Shown: in pieces, positions 7,035 through 15,901 of the stretch
Position numbering within the stretch: the first letter of the stretch is position 1
How the letters are laid out: every line of letters starts with the position of its first letter
Origin: Pseudomonadota bacterium
Lineage (GTDB): Bacteria; Pseudomonadota; Alphaproteobacteria; Rhizobiales; Devosiaceae
Length of the DNA stretch: 17,120 nt
Direction: 5' to 3'
Assembly (NCBI GenBank): GCA_023430705.1
Contig: JAEYZJ010000055.1
Span: 1 to 17,120, forward strand
Made by a program: the position numbers and the translations under genes
Notes under the pieces: model-generated
The model's database searches: none
The model's input: the letters and a program-made list of their open reading frames with translations, nothing else
What the model was told of the DNA's origin: nothing

Positions 7035-8054
7035 ATGCAACTGATACGCTTTGTGGTGATGAGAATTCTGGCGGCCCTGCCGGTCCTGCTGATTCTCAGC
7101 GTCGTCACTTTCGCAATCATCCAGGCTCCTCCTCGCGACTACGGCGATTACATTCGCTCCATGCTCATCAACCAGGGTGGAGCGACCATGGAGGTGGCCG
7201 AGAAGCAGGCCGCCATCTACCGGGAGCAGAACGGCCTCAACGATCCCCTGCCGGTTCAGTATATCAACTGGATCACGGGCATCGTCACCCGCTTCGATTT
7301 CGGACACTCGCTCTACTACAACAAGCCGGTGGGCGATGTGGTGGCCGAACGCCTCCCGCGTACCATCCTGCTGGCACTGACCTGCCACTTCTTTGCCTCC
7401 GTCATCGGCATCGGCATGGGCATCGTTGCTGCCACCCGGCAGTACAGCTGGATCGACACGACTTTCGGCATGATCTCGTTCCTGGGAATGACGGTGCCGC
7501 GCTTCCTGCTTGCGCTCATCATCATCTACATCCTGGCCTTCAAGCTGAACGTGCAGGAGATCGGGAGCTTCTTCTCGTCCCGCTACGGCGGCGCTCCCTG
7601 GAGCTGGGCGAAGTTCGTCGACCTCGTCAGCCACGTCTGGCCCGTCGTCTTCATCGCCACCTTCGGCGGCCTTGCCTACAACATGCGCGTCATGCGCGGG
7701 AACCTGCTCGACGTGCTCAACAGCCAGTACGTCGAGACCGCGCGCGCCAAGGGCCTCAGCGAAGGCGCCGTGATCATGAAGCATGCCGTGCCAAACGCAC
7801 TGCATCCGCTGATTGCATATCAGGGCGTCGCGCTGCCCTACATGCTGACCGGCGAGATCGAGGTTGCCATAGTCTTCGGCCTCGCAACCGTAGGGCCCGC
7901 CATCACCGGCTCGATGTCCGTCGGAGACGTCTACGTCACTGCAACCTTCATGCTGGTGCTCGCTGCTACCCTGATGATCGGCAACATCATCGCCGACCTG
8001 CTGCTCGCCGCCGTCGATCCACGCGTTCGCCTCGGCGGGGAGAACCGGGAATGA
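7035..8054 (+). CDS. Oligosaccharide ABC transporter permease, DppB family (AgpB-like)
   Basis: A 339-residue inner-membrane permease. The first helix is at residues 11-29, followed by an extracytoplasmic segment of about 80 residues, then helices near 110-130, 143-170, 201-217, 261-283 and 302-327. The cytoplasmic coupling loop is at 231-254 (QYVETARAKGLSEGAVIMKHAVPN), the classical DppB/OppB form with the conserved G and the HAVPNAL ending. The start ATG at 7035 follows GGAGGAG. Its 3' end overlaps the next permease by ATGA. With the adjacent DppC-type protein it would form the membrane channel for the sugar captured by the AgpA-like protein. Family assignment is firm; sugar rather than peptide as substrate is inferred from the MelA/MelR neighbours. 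Confidence 0.92.
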   Translation: MQLIRFVVMRILAALPVLLILSVVTFAIIQAPPRDYGDYIRSMLINQGGATMEVAEKQAAIYREQNGLNDPLPVQYINWITGIVTRFDFGHSLYYNKPVGDVVAERLPRTILLALTCHFFASVIGIGMGIVAATRQYSWIDTTFGMISFLGMTVPRFLLALIIIYILAFKLNVQEIGSFFSSRYGGAPWSWAKFVDLVSHVWPVVFIATFGGLAYNMRVMRGNLLDVLNSQYVETARAKGLSEGAVIMKHAVPNALHPLIAYQGVALPYMLTGEIEVAIVFGLATVGPAITGSMSVGDVYVTATFMLVLAATLMIGNIIADLLLAAVDPRVRLGGENRE

Positions 8055-9277
8055 GTCAGTTCGCCGATAAACCGGTCCTTTCCGCGCTGGAGGCGGGCAC
8101 GCGTCGCGACGACGAGCTGGCGACGGCCAACCCGCAGCAGGCGCTCCATGCCGATCCAGTGGCCGACGGGGAGCCGGTCCTTGCCCCGGGAGGTCGCTTC
8201 GCCCACGGCAATGAGACATACGCCACGCTGGTGTGGCGCCGTTTCCGACGCTCGACCATGGGCATGATCGGGCTCGTGCTGACGGTCGCACTCCTGGTCA
8301 TGGCCATATTCGGCGATTTCTTCGCTCCAATGGATCCCAAGCGCACCGAGATCGGCTTTGCGCCGCCCGACCATGTCGAGTTCAGTGCGCCCGATGGCAG
8401 TTTCAGTCTCGTCCCCTTTGTGTACCCGATCGTCGAGACGGGCGAACTCGATCCTGTCACGTACCAGCCCCTGACCGGGCCGGATAAGGCCAACCCGACA
8501 GAGCTTGGCTTCTTCGTCAGGGGGCACCGCTACAACCTGCTCGGCATTTTTCCGACCGATGTCCACTTCTTCGGTGCCGTCGATGGGCGGCCGATCCACT
8601 TCCTCGGCACCGACAAGTTCGGACGGGACATCCTCTCGCGCGGCATCGTCGGGTCGCAGATCTCCCTCACGATTGCGTTGGTCGTGGTGGCGCTGACGAC
8701 CACCGTCGGCACGCTGGTGGGCATCGCATCCGGGTATCTCGGCGGTCGTGTGGACGTCTGGACGCAACGCTTCGTCGAACTCGTGCTGGCGTTTCCGCAA
8801 TTGCCCCTCTACCTCGCGCTGACCTCACTCATCCCGGTCACCGCGCCGTCCAATGTGTTCATCGCCTTCGTCATCGGCGTCATGGCGGTCCTCGGATGGG
8901 CCCAGCTCAGCCGCGAAGTGAGGTCCAAGACGCTTGCCCTCGCGCGCATCGAGTATGTCCGGGCAGCCATCGCCGTGGGCTCGTCGGACGGCCGCATCAT
9001 CGTCCGTCACATCCTGCCCAACGTGTCGAGCCACCTCATCGTCGCCGTCACCATAGCCATTCCATCGGTCGTGCTGCTTGAGAGCTTCCTCGGCTTCCTC
9101 GGCTTCGCGGTAAAGCCGCCGCTCATCTCTTGGGGCCTGATGCTGCAGGACACCGGCACGTTTTCGGTGATCGGCTCGTTTCCATGGATTCTCAGCCCCG
9201 TCGTCTTCGTGCTGATCACCGTGTTCGCGTTCAACGCGCTCGGCGACGGCCTGCGCGATGCGATCGACCCCTATTGA
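8051..9277 (+). CDS. Oligosaccharide ABC transporter permease, DppC family with periplasmic insert (AgpC-like)
   Basis: A 408-residue permease, roughly 100 residues longer than typical DppC (about 300). The N-terminal 60 residues are hydrophilic. The first helix is at 73-91 and later helices near 207-227, 246-262, 268-288, 328-348 and 376-398. Between helix 1 and the family motif HFLGTDKFGRDILSRG (183-198) lies an extra extracytoplasmic segment, about 95-180, absent from ordinary DppC. The coupling loop is at 301-324 (EYVRAAIAVGSSDGRIIVRHILPN). It overlaps the preceding gene by ATGA (8051-8054), so translation is coupled. It ends 10 bp before the ATPase gene. The insert might contact the unusually large binding protein; that is inference. 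Confidence 0.92.
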   Translation: MSQFADKPVLSALEAGTRRDDELATANPQQALHADPVADGEPVLAPGGRFAHGNETYATLVWRRFRRSTMGMIGLVLTVALLVMAIFGDFFAPMDPKRTEIGFAPPDHVEFSAPDGSFSLVPFVYPIVETGELDPVTYQPLTGPDKANPTELGFFVRGHRYNLLGIFPTDVHFFGAVDGRPIHFLGTDKFGRDILSRGIVGSQISLTIALVVVALTTTVGTLVGIASGYLGGRVDVWTQRFVELVLAFPQLPLYLALTSLIPVTAPSNVFIAFVIGVMAVLGWAQLSREVRSKTLALARIEYVRAAIAVGSSDGRIIVRHILPNVSSHLIVAVTIAIPSVVLLESFLGFLGFAVKPPLISWGLMLQDTGTFSVIGSFPWILSPVVFVLITVFAFNALGDGLRDAIDPY

Positions 9278-9287
9278 GTGCCGCGAC

Positions 9288-10952
<1,665 letters not shown>

Positions 10953-10983
10953 TCGGTCTGCGCTTCACATACTGGAGATACTA

Positions 10984-12351
10984 ATGGCCAACCCCAAGAT
11001 CACTTTCATCGGCGCAGGCTCCTCGGTGTTCATGAAGAACATCGTCGGCGACATACTGCAGCGCGAGGCGCTGACGGGCGCCGAAATCCGGCTCATGGAC
11101 ATCAACCCGCAACGCCTTGAGGAGAGCGCCATCATCGCGGGCAAGCTGGTCAATACGCTTGGCGCGCCGGCCACGGTGAAGACCTATTCCGATCAGCGCC
11201 AGGCGCTCGATGGCACGAACTTCGTTGTCGTCTGCTTCCAGATCGGGGGTTACGAGCCGTCGACTGTCGTCGATTTCGAGGTGCCCAGGAAGTACAACCT
11301 GCGCCAGACCATCGCCGACACGCTCGGCGTCGGCGGCATCATGCGCGGACTGCGCACCGTGCCCCACCTGTGGTCCATCTGCGAGGATATGCTGGAGGTC
11401 GCCCCCGAGGCGGTGATGCTGCAATACGTCAACCCCATGGCCATCAACACATGGGCGATTGCCGAGAAGTACCCGACCATCAAGCAAGTCGGCCTCTGCC
11501 ACTCGGTGCAGGGCACCGCCATGGAACTCGCGCACGATCTCGATATCCCGTACGACGAGATCCGCTACCGCTCAGCTGGCATCAATCACATGGCGTTCTA
11601 CCTGAAGTTCGAGCACCGCCAGCCCGACGGCAGCTATCGCGACCTCTACCCAGACCTGGTCCGTGCCTACCGCGAGGGCAGGGCGCCCAAGCCGACATGG
11701 AATCCTCGCTGCCCGAACAAGGTGCGCTACGAAATGCTCACCCGTCTCGGTTACTTCGTCACCGAGAGCTCGGAGCATTTCGCAGAGTACACGCCGTACT
11801 TCATCAAGGACGGCCGCGAGGATCTCATCCAGAAGTTCGGCATTCCGCTGGATGAATACCCCAAGCGCTGCGTCGAGCAGATCGAGCGCTGGAAGACCAC
11901 CTCGGAGGAATACCGCAAGGCCAACCGCATCGAGGTGAAGCAGTCCAAGGAGTACGCCTCGGAGATCGTCAACTCGGTATGGACCGGCGAGCCGGGCGTT
12001 ATCTACGGCAACGTCCGGAACAACGGCGTCATCACCAGCCTGCCGGTCAACGCGGCCGTGGAGGTACCCTGTCTCGTCGACTCCTCTGGGATCCAGCCGA
12101 CATATATCGGCGACCTGCCGCCGCAGCTGACCGCACTCATCCGCACCAACATCAACGTGCAGGAACTCACTGTCGCGGCCCTGATGACCGAGAACAAGGA
12201 ACACCTCTATCACGCTGCCATGATGGACCCGCACACGGCCGCAGAGCTCGATCTGGACCAGATATGGCACCTCGTCGACGACCTCCTGGCCGCCCATGGC
12301 GACTGGATACCGGAGTGGGCCCGCCCCGACCAGAAGTCGCGCGCGGCCTGA
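10984..12351 (+). CDS. melA: Alpha-galactosidase, glycoside hydrolase family 4 (MelA)
   Basis: A 455-residue cytoplasmic enzyme that hydrolyses melibiose and related alpha-galactosides; GH4 enzymes need NAD+ and a divalent metal (Mn2+) and use a redox-elimination mechanism. An N-terminal Rossmann nucleotide-binding motif is present (ITFIGAGSSVF, 6-16). The expected metal ligands are Cys172 (GLCHS) and His202 (GINHMAF). Blocks such as FQIGGYEP, QTIADTLGVGGIMRGLRT, ESSEHFAEYTP, TGEPGVIYGNVRN and MMDPHTAAEL closely match what I recall of E. coli MelA (451 residues). There is no signal peptide, so the sugar must enter intact through the upstream importer. The start ATG at 10984 follows GGAGA with a 5-nt spacer, 31 bp after the ATPase gene. 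Last gene of the operon; a hairpin follows. Confidence 0.96.
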   Translation: MANPKITFIGAGSSVFMKNIVGDILQREALTGAEIRLMDINPQRLEESAIIAGKLVNTLGAPATVKTYSDQRQALDGTNFVVVCFQIGGYEPSTVVDFEVPRKYNLRQTIADTLGVGGIMRGLRTVPHLWSICEDMLEVAPEAVMLQYVNPMAINTWAIAEKYPTIKQVGLCHSVQGTAMELAHDLDIPYDEIRYRSAGINHMAFYLKFEHRQPDGSYRDLYPDLVRAYREGRAPKPTWNPRCPNKVRYEMLTRLGYFVTESSEHFAEYTPYFIKDGREDLIQKFGIPLDEYPKRCVEQIERWKTTSEEYRKANRIEVKQSKEYASEIVNSVWTGEPGVIYGNVRNNGVITSLPVNAAVEVPCLVDSSGIQPTYIGDLPPQLTALIRTNINVQELTVAALMTENKEHLYHAAMMDPHTAAELDLDQIWHLVDDLLAAHGDWIPEWARPDQKSRAA

Positions 12352-12376
12352 GTCTGGCCGCAGCAGGACCGGCAGG

Positions 12377-12404
12377 TGAACCCGCGGCCGTAGCCGTGGG
12401 TTCA
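12377..12404. terminator. Hairpin between the convergent melA and halogenase genes (possible bidirectional terminator)
   Basis: TGAACCC (12377-12383) pairs perfectly with GGGTTCA (12398-12404), and CGGC with GCCG inside, with a G-T wobble between and a CGTA loop, giving about 12 pairs. It lies 26 bp after the melA stop and includes the halogenase TGA stop codon (12404-12402) in its arm. No T-run follows on either strand, so it would be a weak intrinsic terminator or a 3'-end-stabilising structure. Confidence 0.55.
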
Positions 12405-13943
12405 ACCCATGCCGCGCACGATCTCGAGGAACTCCGCGTGTCCCAGGGCCTTCTGGGCCGCCTGCTTGTACTCCTTGACGAGGCTGGCGTGTGTCTCCCG
12501 GGCGAACTTCCGGAGCGCCGGATCGCGCGCCATCTCCGCCTTCGCCACCACCGGGTCCAGTAGCCCAAGCCCGTCCAGCACCGGGTAGTGCAACTGCGTC
12601 TCCACGTGGGGCAACCCGAACAGGTAGTTGGGGAAATGCTCGCGTCGCGGCATCTCCGTCTTCCAGCGGCTCAGGCGCTCCTTCGTCTCCGGATGGATCC
12701 TGTTAGCCCGGACCTCTCGCCAGAAAGGCGTATCCTCGCGGTCCACCATGTAGTGGGTGTTCACAAAGGTGCGGAAGTCGTCGACCTGCCGCCCGACCCG
12801 CCTGTTATAGTCGTCGCGTAGTGCCTGGGTCATCTGCGCGGGCGCGCGCAGGTATTGGCCGGCGAACATCATCATCTGAACGATCGTGCCGTGGATCGAG
12901 GTCGATTCCAGCGGCTCGAGGAAACTCGAGCTCAGTCCGACCGCAACCACGTTGTTGATCCATGCCTTCTCAAGCCGGCCGATCTTGAACTGGATATCGC
13001 CACGGACCTCGATTTTGCGTCCGAGCACCCGCTCCACCTCGGCGTGTGCCTCGTCGGGTGTGCGAAATGCGTCGGAATAGACATAGCCACAGCCATAGCG
13101 GAACTGCGTCGGAATCTGCCACATCCACCCAGCCTCCTGGGCCCAGGCGCGGGTGTAGTTGGCGATTTCCTCACCCGGCTCGACCGGCAGCCAGAACGGA
13201 AGGGCCCTGTTCACCGGCAACTCGTGTGCGTAGGAAATCCATGGCGCCTGCATCTCGCCCACGATCAGGCGCTTCCGGAACCCCGTCGCATCGATAAAGA
13301 AGTCACCGGCAAGCCTCTGGCCGTCCTCGAATACAAGCGCTGTAACGTCGCCGGTCTGCCCGTGACGCTCGACGCCGGCCAACACGTTGTCGACGATCTC
13401 GACGCCCTGGGACTTCTCCTTGAGAAACCTGCCGACCAGTGACTGGTCGAAATGATAGGCCGGCCAGAACGGTCCGAGCGGGATCAGGCTGCCGTCCGCC
13501 CTCCGTGCCCATGGAGCCTTCTTCTGCTTCAGCAGCGGCCCGAACAGATGCATGTCCTGCACCGGCTCGCCTACCGATACCGCGTAGACGTTGAGATAGT
13601 CCGACGGCGCACCCGGCGGGCTCTGCACCACCTGATGCGGATCGTCGATAGGCCCGTAGTATGTGAAGCCCTTGCGCCTCCAGTCCTCGTGCCGGATGCC
13701 GAGCTTGTATGTGGCTTCGGTCTTTCGGAAGAACTCGAAGATATCGATGCCGAAATGGGTGAGGAAGACGTGGAAGGCCGCGGTGGTGGCCTCGCCCACG
13801 CCCACTGTGGGGATCTTGCTCGATTCAACGACGCTCAGCCTTGCATCGAGATCGAGACGCCTTATCGCGTCCTGGATGATGAAGGCCGCGATCCAGCCGG
13901 CAGTCCCGCCGCCCACGATAACGAAGTGCGGTTGCCCCGCCAT
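12402..13943 (-). CDS. Flavin-dependent halogenase, tryptophan halogenase family
   Basis: A 513-residue FAD-binding protein of the PrnA/RebH family (538 and 530 residues). Visible motifs: the FAD-binding GGGTAGW (11-17), the EATT region (51-54), the catalytic lysine in ATYKLGIRHEDW (K80, matching PrnA K79), the AYHFDQSLVGRFLK segment (162-175), DATGFRKRLI (218-227), the diagnostic WxWxIP as WMWQIP (273-278), and the catalytic glutamate in EPLESTSIH (E346). These residues would make it a working halogenase that converts FADH2, oxygen and halide to a halogenating species. Family members often have unknown substrates and need a separate flavin reductase; none is visible here. It starts at ATG 13943 after GGGGAGA. 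It converges on melA and lies 161 bp downstream of the hydrolase gene. The substrate is unknown and need not be tryptophan. Confidence 0.88.
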   Translation of the reverse strand: MAGQPHFVIVGGGTAGWIAAFIIQDAIRRLDLDARLSVVESSKIPTVGVGEATTAAFHVFLTHFGIDIFEFFRKTEATYKLGIRHEDWRRKGFTYYGPIDDPHQVVQSPPGAPSDYLNVYAVSVGEPVQDMHLFGPLLKQKKAPWARRADGSLIPLGPFWPAYHFDQSLVGRFLKEKSQGVEIVDNVLAGVERHGQTGDVTALVFEDGQRLAGDFFIDATGFRKRLIVGEMQAPWISYAHELPVNRALPFWLPVEPGEEIANYTRAWAQEAGWMWQIPTQFRYGCGYVYSDAFRTPDEAHAEVERVLGRKIEVRGDIQFKIGRLEKAWINNVVAVGLSSSFLEPLESTSIHGTIVQMMMFAGQYLRAPAQMTQALRDDYNRRVGRQVDDFRTFVNTHYMVDREDTPFWREVRANRIHPETKERLSRWKTEMPRREHFPNYLFGLPHVETQLHYPVLDGLGLLDPVVAKAEMARDPALRKFARETHASLVKEYKQAAQKALGHAEFLEIVRGMG

Positions 13944-13969
13944 GATTGTCGTCTCCCCATGCGACGTCT

Positions 13970-13991
13970 GGCCCGGGGCAATCCCGGAGCC
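13970..13991 (-). other. Hairpin upstream of the halogenase gene
   Basis: CCGGG (13973-13977) pairs with CCCGG (13983-13987) and flanking GGC (13970-13972) with GCC (13989-13991), with one bulged base and a 5-nt loop. It sits 27 bp before the halogenase start in the 161-bp gap after the hydrolase gene. It could separate the two genes' transcripts or shape the halogenase leader. High local GC makes chance pairing plausible. Confidence 0.3.
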
Positions 13992-14104
13992 TGGGACGGC
14001 GCCTCCTCCGCCTCAGGAAAGACGAGCCGGAGCAGGGCGGCAAGCTGGAAACGAGGACCCCAAGTCCGGAAAGCTAAGGCCTGCCCGGGCTCATGTTCGA
14101 CACC

Positions 14105-14926
14105 TCAGACGCCATAGACGCGCTCTGCATTTCTGAAGAACAGCTTTTCCTGCTCTTCGATGCTGGCGCTGGCGACGATCTCGCGGCTGGCGTCTACCCA
14201 TCGCGTCAGGTCGGCAAAGATCGTTACCACCGGGTGGTCGCTGCCCCAAACCACGCGATCCCAGCCGAAGGTTTCGATGACGAACTCGACATAGGGACGC
14301 AGCTCGTCCACCTTCCAGTCCGGGGCCACGTTAGCGAGGATGCCCGAGACCTTGCACACGACATTGGGCAGCTCCGCAACCCGCTCGAGCCGCGTCGTCC
14401 AGCTCTCCCATTCGGCCTCCGCGATCTTGGGATTGCCGCAGTGGTCCAGGATGAACTGCGTCTCGGGGCAGGCTTCGATGAGCGGGGGCACCAGCATCAG
14501 CTCGTGCGATTTCACGCAGATGTCAAACGTCATTCCGTAGCGAGGCAGAAGCCGGATACTGTCGATGAAGGTCTGCGTCTGGCTGAGCTCGGCAGGCTGG
14601 CCCTGCAGGAGGCGGCGGATGCCTTTCACCCGGCCGAGCGCCTGCATGTGCTGCAGATGAGCCTCGAAATCGGAATGCTCGGGCCGCCCATTGGCAATCG
14701 CGCCCACCACTCGGTCGAGGCCGAGTACGAACTCCGTCTCCGCCGCGATCTGTGGCTCTGCAACGTCCACCTCCATATGCAGGGCAGACTCGATCCCGAG
14801 CGCCGCCGCCTCTCGCCAATAGCTTTCCACGCTCCAGGGCCTGTTGATCTCGGGCGCGCCGCTGAGCCACGGATACGAGAACTTGTCGGGATAGACGAGG
14901 TGCAGGTGAGTATCGAGAATGCGCAT
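14105..14926 (-). CDS. TIM-barrel amidohydrolase/sugar-lactonase-like hydrolase (Amidohydro_2, COG3618 type)
   Basis: A 273-residue cytoplasmic hydrolase. The N-terminal metal motif HxH is DTHLHL (H7, H9). Further active-site positions are KGIRRLL (101-107), H141 in CVKSHEL, H162 in DHCGNP, and D230 in GSDHP. The order matches the COG3618 group, which includes L-fucono- and L-rhamnono-lactonases and related sugar-acid lactonases, and also dicarboxylate-lactone hydrolases. Full length for the group. The start at 14926 (MRILDTHLHL) was chosen over an in-frame ATG at 15043, whose extra 39 residues look non-coding; no strong SD precedes 14926. It is the upstream gene of the minus-strand pair with the halogenase and diverges from the GntR regulator. 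A sugar-lactone substrate is plausible but unproven. Confidence 0.82.
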   Translation of the reverse strand: MRILDTHLHLVYPDKFSYPWLSGAPEINRPWSVESYWREAAALGIESALHMEVDVAEPQIAAETEFVLGLDRVVGAIANGRPEHSDFEAHLQHMQALGRVKGIRRLLQGQPAELSQTQTFIDSIRLLPRYGMTFDICVKSHELMLVPPLIEACPETQFILDHCGNPKIAEAEWESWTTRLERVAELPNVVCKVSGILANVAPDWKVDELRPYVEFVIETFGWDRVVWGSDHPVVTIFADLTRWVDASREIVASASIEEQEKLFFRNAERVYGV

Positions 14927-14931
14927 GAATT

Positions 14932-14966
14932 CAACCGGTTGGGGTGGTGTGCGCTGACATGTTAGC
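14932..14966. promoter_or_regulatory. Two palindromes upstream of the hydrolase gene (candidate operators)
   Basis: CAACCGGTTG (14932-14941) is a perfect 10-bp palindrome directly before the hydrolase start. GCTGACATGTTAGC (14953-14966) is a 14-bp palindrome with 12 of 14 symmetric positions; on the minus strand it contains TAACAT, a possible -10, with TTACCG 16 bp upstream as a weak -35. Either could be bound by the adjacent GntR protein or an unlinked regulator. Confidence 0.35.
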
Positions 14967-15024
14967 ACGCTCCGCCGATGCGGTAAGCGGTCGTCGCGCT
15001 GCTTCCCACATCGCGCCGTTGCAT

Positions 15025-15093
15025 GATGCCAAAAGGATACCATTGCAGCGCCGGTCGGCAGGTCGCCGCTGGGAGTGGTCGCTTATTGGTATT
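15025..15093. promoter_or_regulatory. Repeated TGGTAT-type half-sites upstream of the GntR gene (candidate operator)
   Basis: On the minus strand TGGCATC (15031-15025) and TGGTATC (15042-15036) are direct repeats 11 bp apart; on the plus strand ATTGGTATT is at 15085-15093. All share TGG(T/C)AT, and they lie in the 210-bp divergent gap (14927-15136) just before the regulator. HutC/NagR-type GntR proteins commonly bind A/T-flanked GGT/ACC half-sites, so autoregulation here is plausible. The layout is not a clean palindrome, so confidence is modest. No gene is seen in the gap. Confidence 0.35.
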
Positions 15094-15136
15094 AATGGCT
15101 TGAGACCGGCACGCACTTCACGTACCGGGTAGGGCA

Positions 15137-15901
15137 ATGTCCATCGCGTCCGGCACACTCTTCCGCAAACCCATTGTCCTTCCTCAGGGAGGGCCGCTCT
15201 ATCTGCAGTTGAAGCGGTGGATAGAGGACGCGGTGGCGAGCGGCGCAGTCAATCCTGGTGACGCGTTGCCGTCCGAGCGCGATCTTGCGCGCATGGCCGA
15301 CGTGTCGCGCGTCACCGTGCGCAAGGCCGTGCAACACCTCGTGGGCAGCGGTGTCCTCGTCCAGCGTCATGGCTCGGGTACCTACGTGGCGCCGCCCCAA
15401 CGCCGGGTGGAGCAGTCCCTCAGCCAGCTGACGTCCTTCACCGAAGACATGGCGCGTCGCGGCATGGCAGTTCGCGCCCTCTGGCTGGATCGCGGCATCT
15501 ACGATCCGTCGCCCGAGGAAGCGATGGCCCTCGGGCTGGCTTCCGGCGAACGGGTGGCCCGCATCGCCCGTCTCCGCCTCAACGGCAACATGCCTCTTGC
15601 AATCGAGCGCGCCGCGCTCTCCTCGTTGACACTGCCCGATCCTGACGCGATCGCGTCATCGCTCTATGCTCATCTAGACAAGTCGGGGAACCGCCCGGTG
15701 CGCGCCATGCAGCGCATCCGGGCTGCCAACCTCGGCGAAGACGACGCCCGACTGCTCGAAATCCCGGCCGGGGCGGCCGCGTTGCATGTCGAGCGGATTG
15801 CCTACCTGCCGAGCGGCAAGGTCGTTGAGTTCACCCGCTCGGTTTACCGTGGCGACGCCTATGATTTCGTTGCCGAATTGAGAGTTGGAAACACGCCGTG
15901 A
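15137..15901 (+). CDS. GntR/HutC-family transcriptional regulator with UTRA domain (NagQ/NagR/DasR-like)
   Basis: A 254-residue regulator. The N-terminal winged helix-turn-helix is at about residues 20-86 (PLYLQLKRWIEDAVASG, LPSERDLARMADVSRVTVRKA, VQRHGSGTYVAP), and the effector-binding UTRA domain covers about 95-245 (LTSFTEDMARRGM onwards, with VARIARLRLNGNMPLAIERA). HutC-subfamily regulators next to amino-sugar genes usually sense glucosamine-6-phosphate or N-acetylglucosamine-6-phosphate and release DNA when it accumulates. The stop overlaps the next start as GTGA (15898-15901), so it is the first gene of an operon with the SIS enzyme and nagA, implying local control of amino-sugar catabolism. 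The start at 15137 follows AGGG. The subfamily name is context-based. Confidence 0.9.
   Translation: MSIASGTLFRKPIVLPQGGPLYLQLKRWIEDAVASGAVNPGDALPSERDLARMADVSRVTVRKAVQHLVGSGVLVQRHGSGTYVAPPQRRVEQSLSQLTSFTEDMARRGMAVRALWLDRGIYDPSPEEAMALGLASGERVARIARLRLNGNMPLAIERAALSSLTLPDPDAIASSLYAHLDKSGNRPVRAMQRIRAANLGEDDARLLEIPAGAAALHVERIAYLPSGKVVEFTRSVYRGDAYDFVAELRVGNTP

Noticed and set aside
6897..8291. Long minus-strand open frame opposite the DppB-type permease
   Set aside because: It spans the agpA end, the hairpin and the permease start on the other strand, and its product is low-complexity (rich in D, H, G, R) with no domain.
11572..12405. Minus-strand open frame opposite the melA 3' half
   Set aside because: melA matches the GH4 family along its full length; the antisense product has no recognisable motif.
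14927..15043. N-terminal extension of the amidohydrolase from ATG 15043
   Set aside because: The family fold begins at MRILDTHLHL; the extra residues are unconserved in character and overlap the promoter and palindromes.
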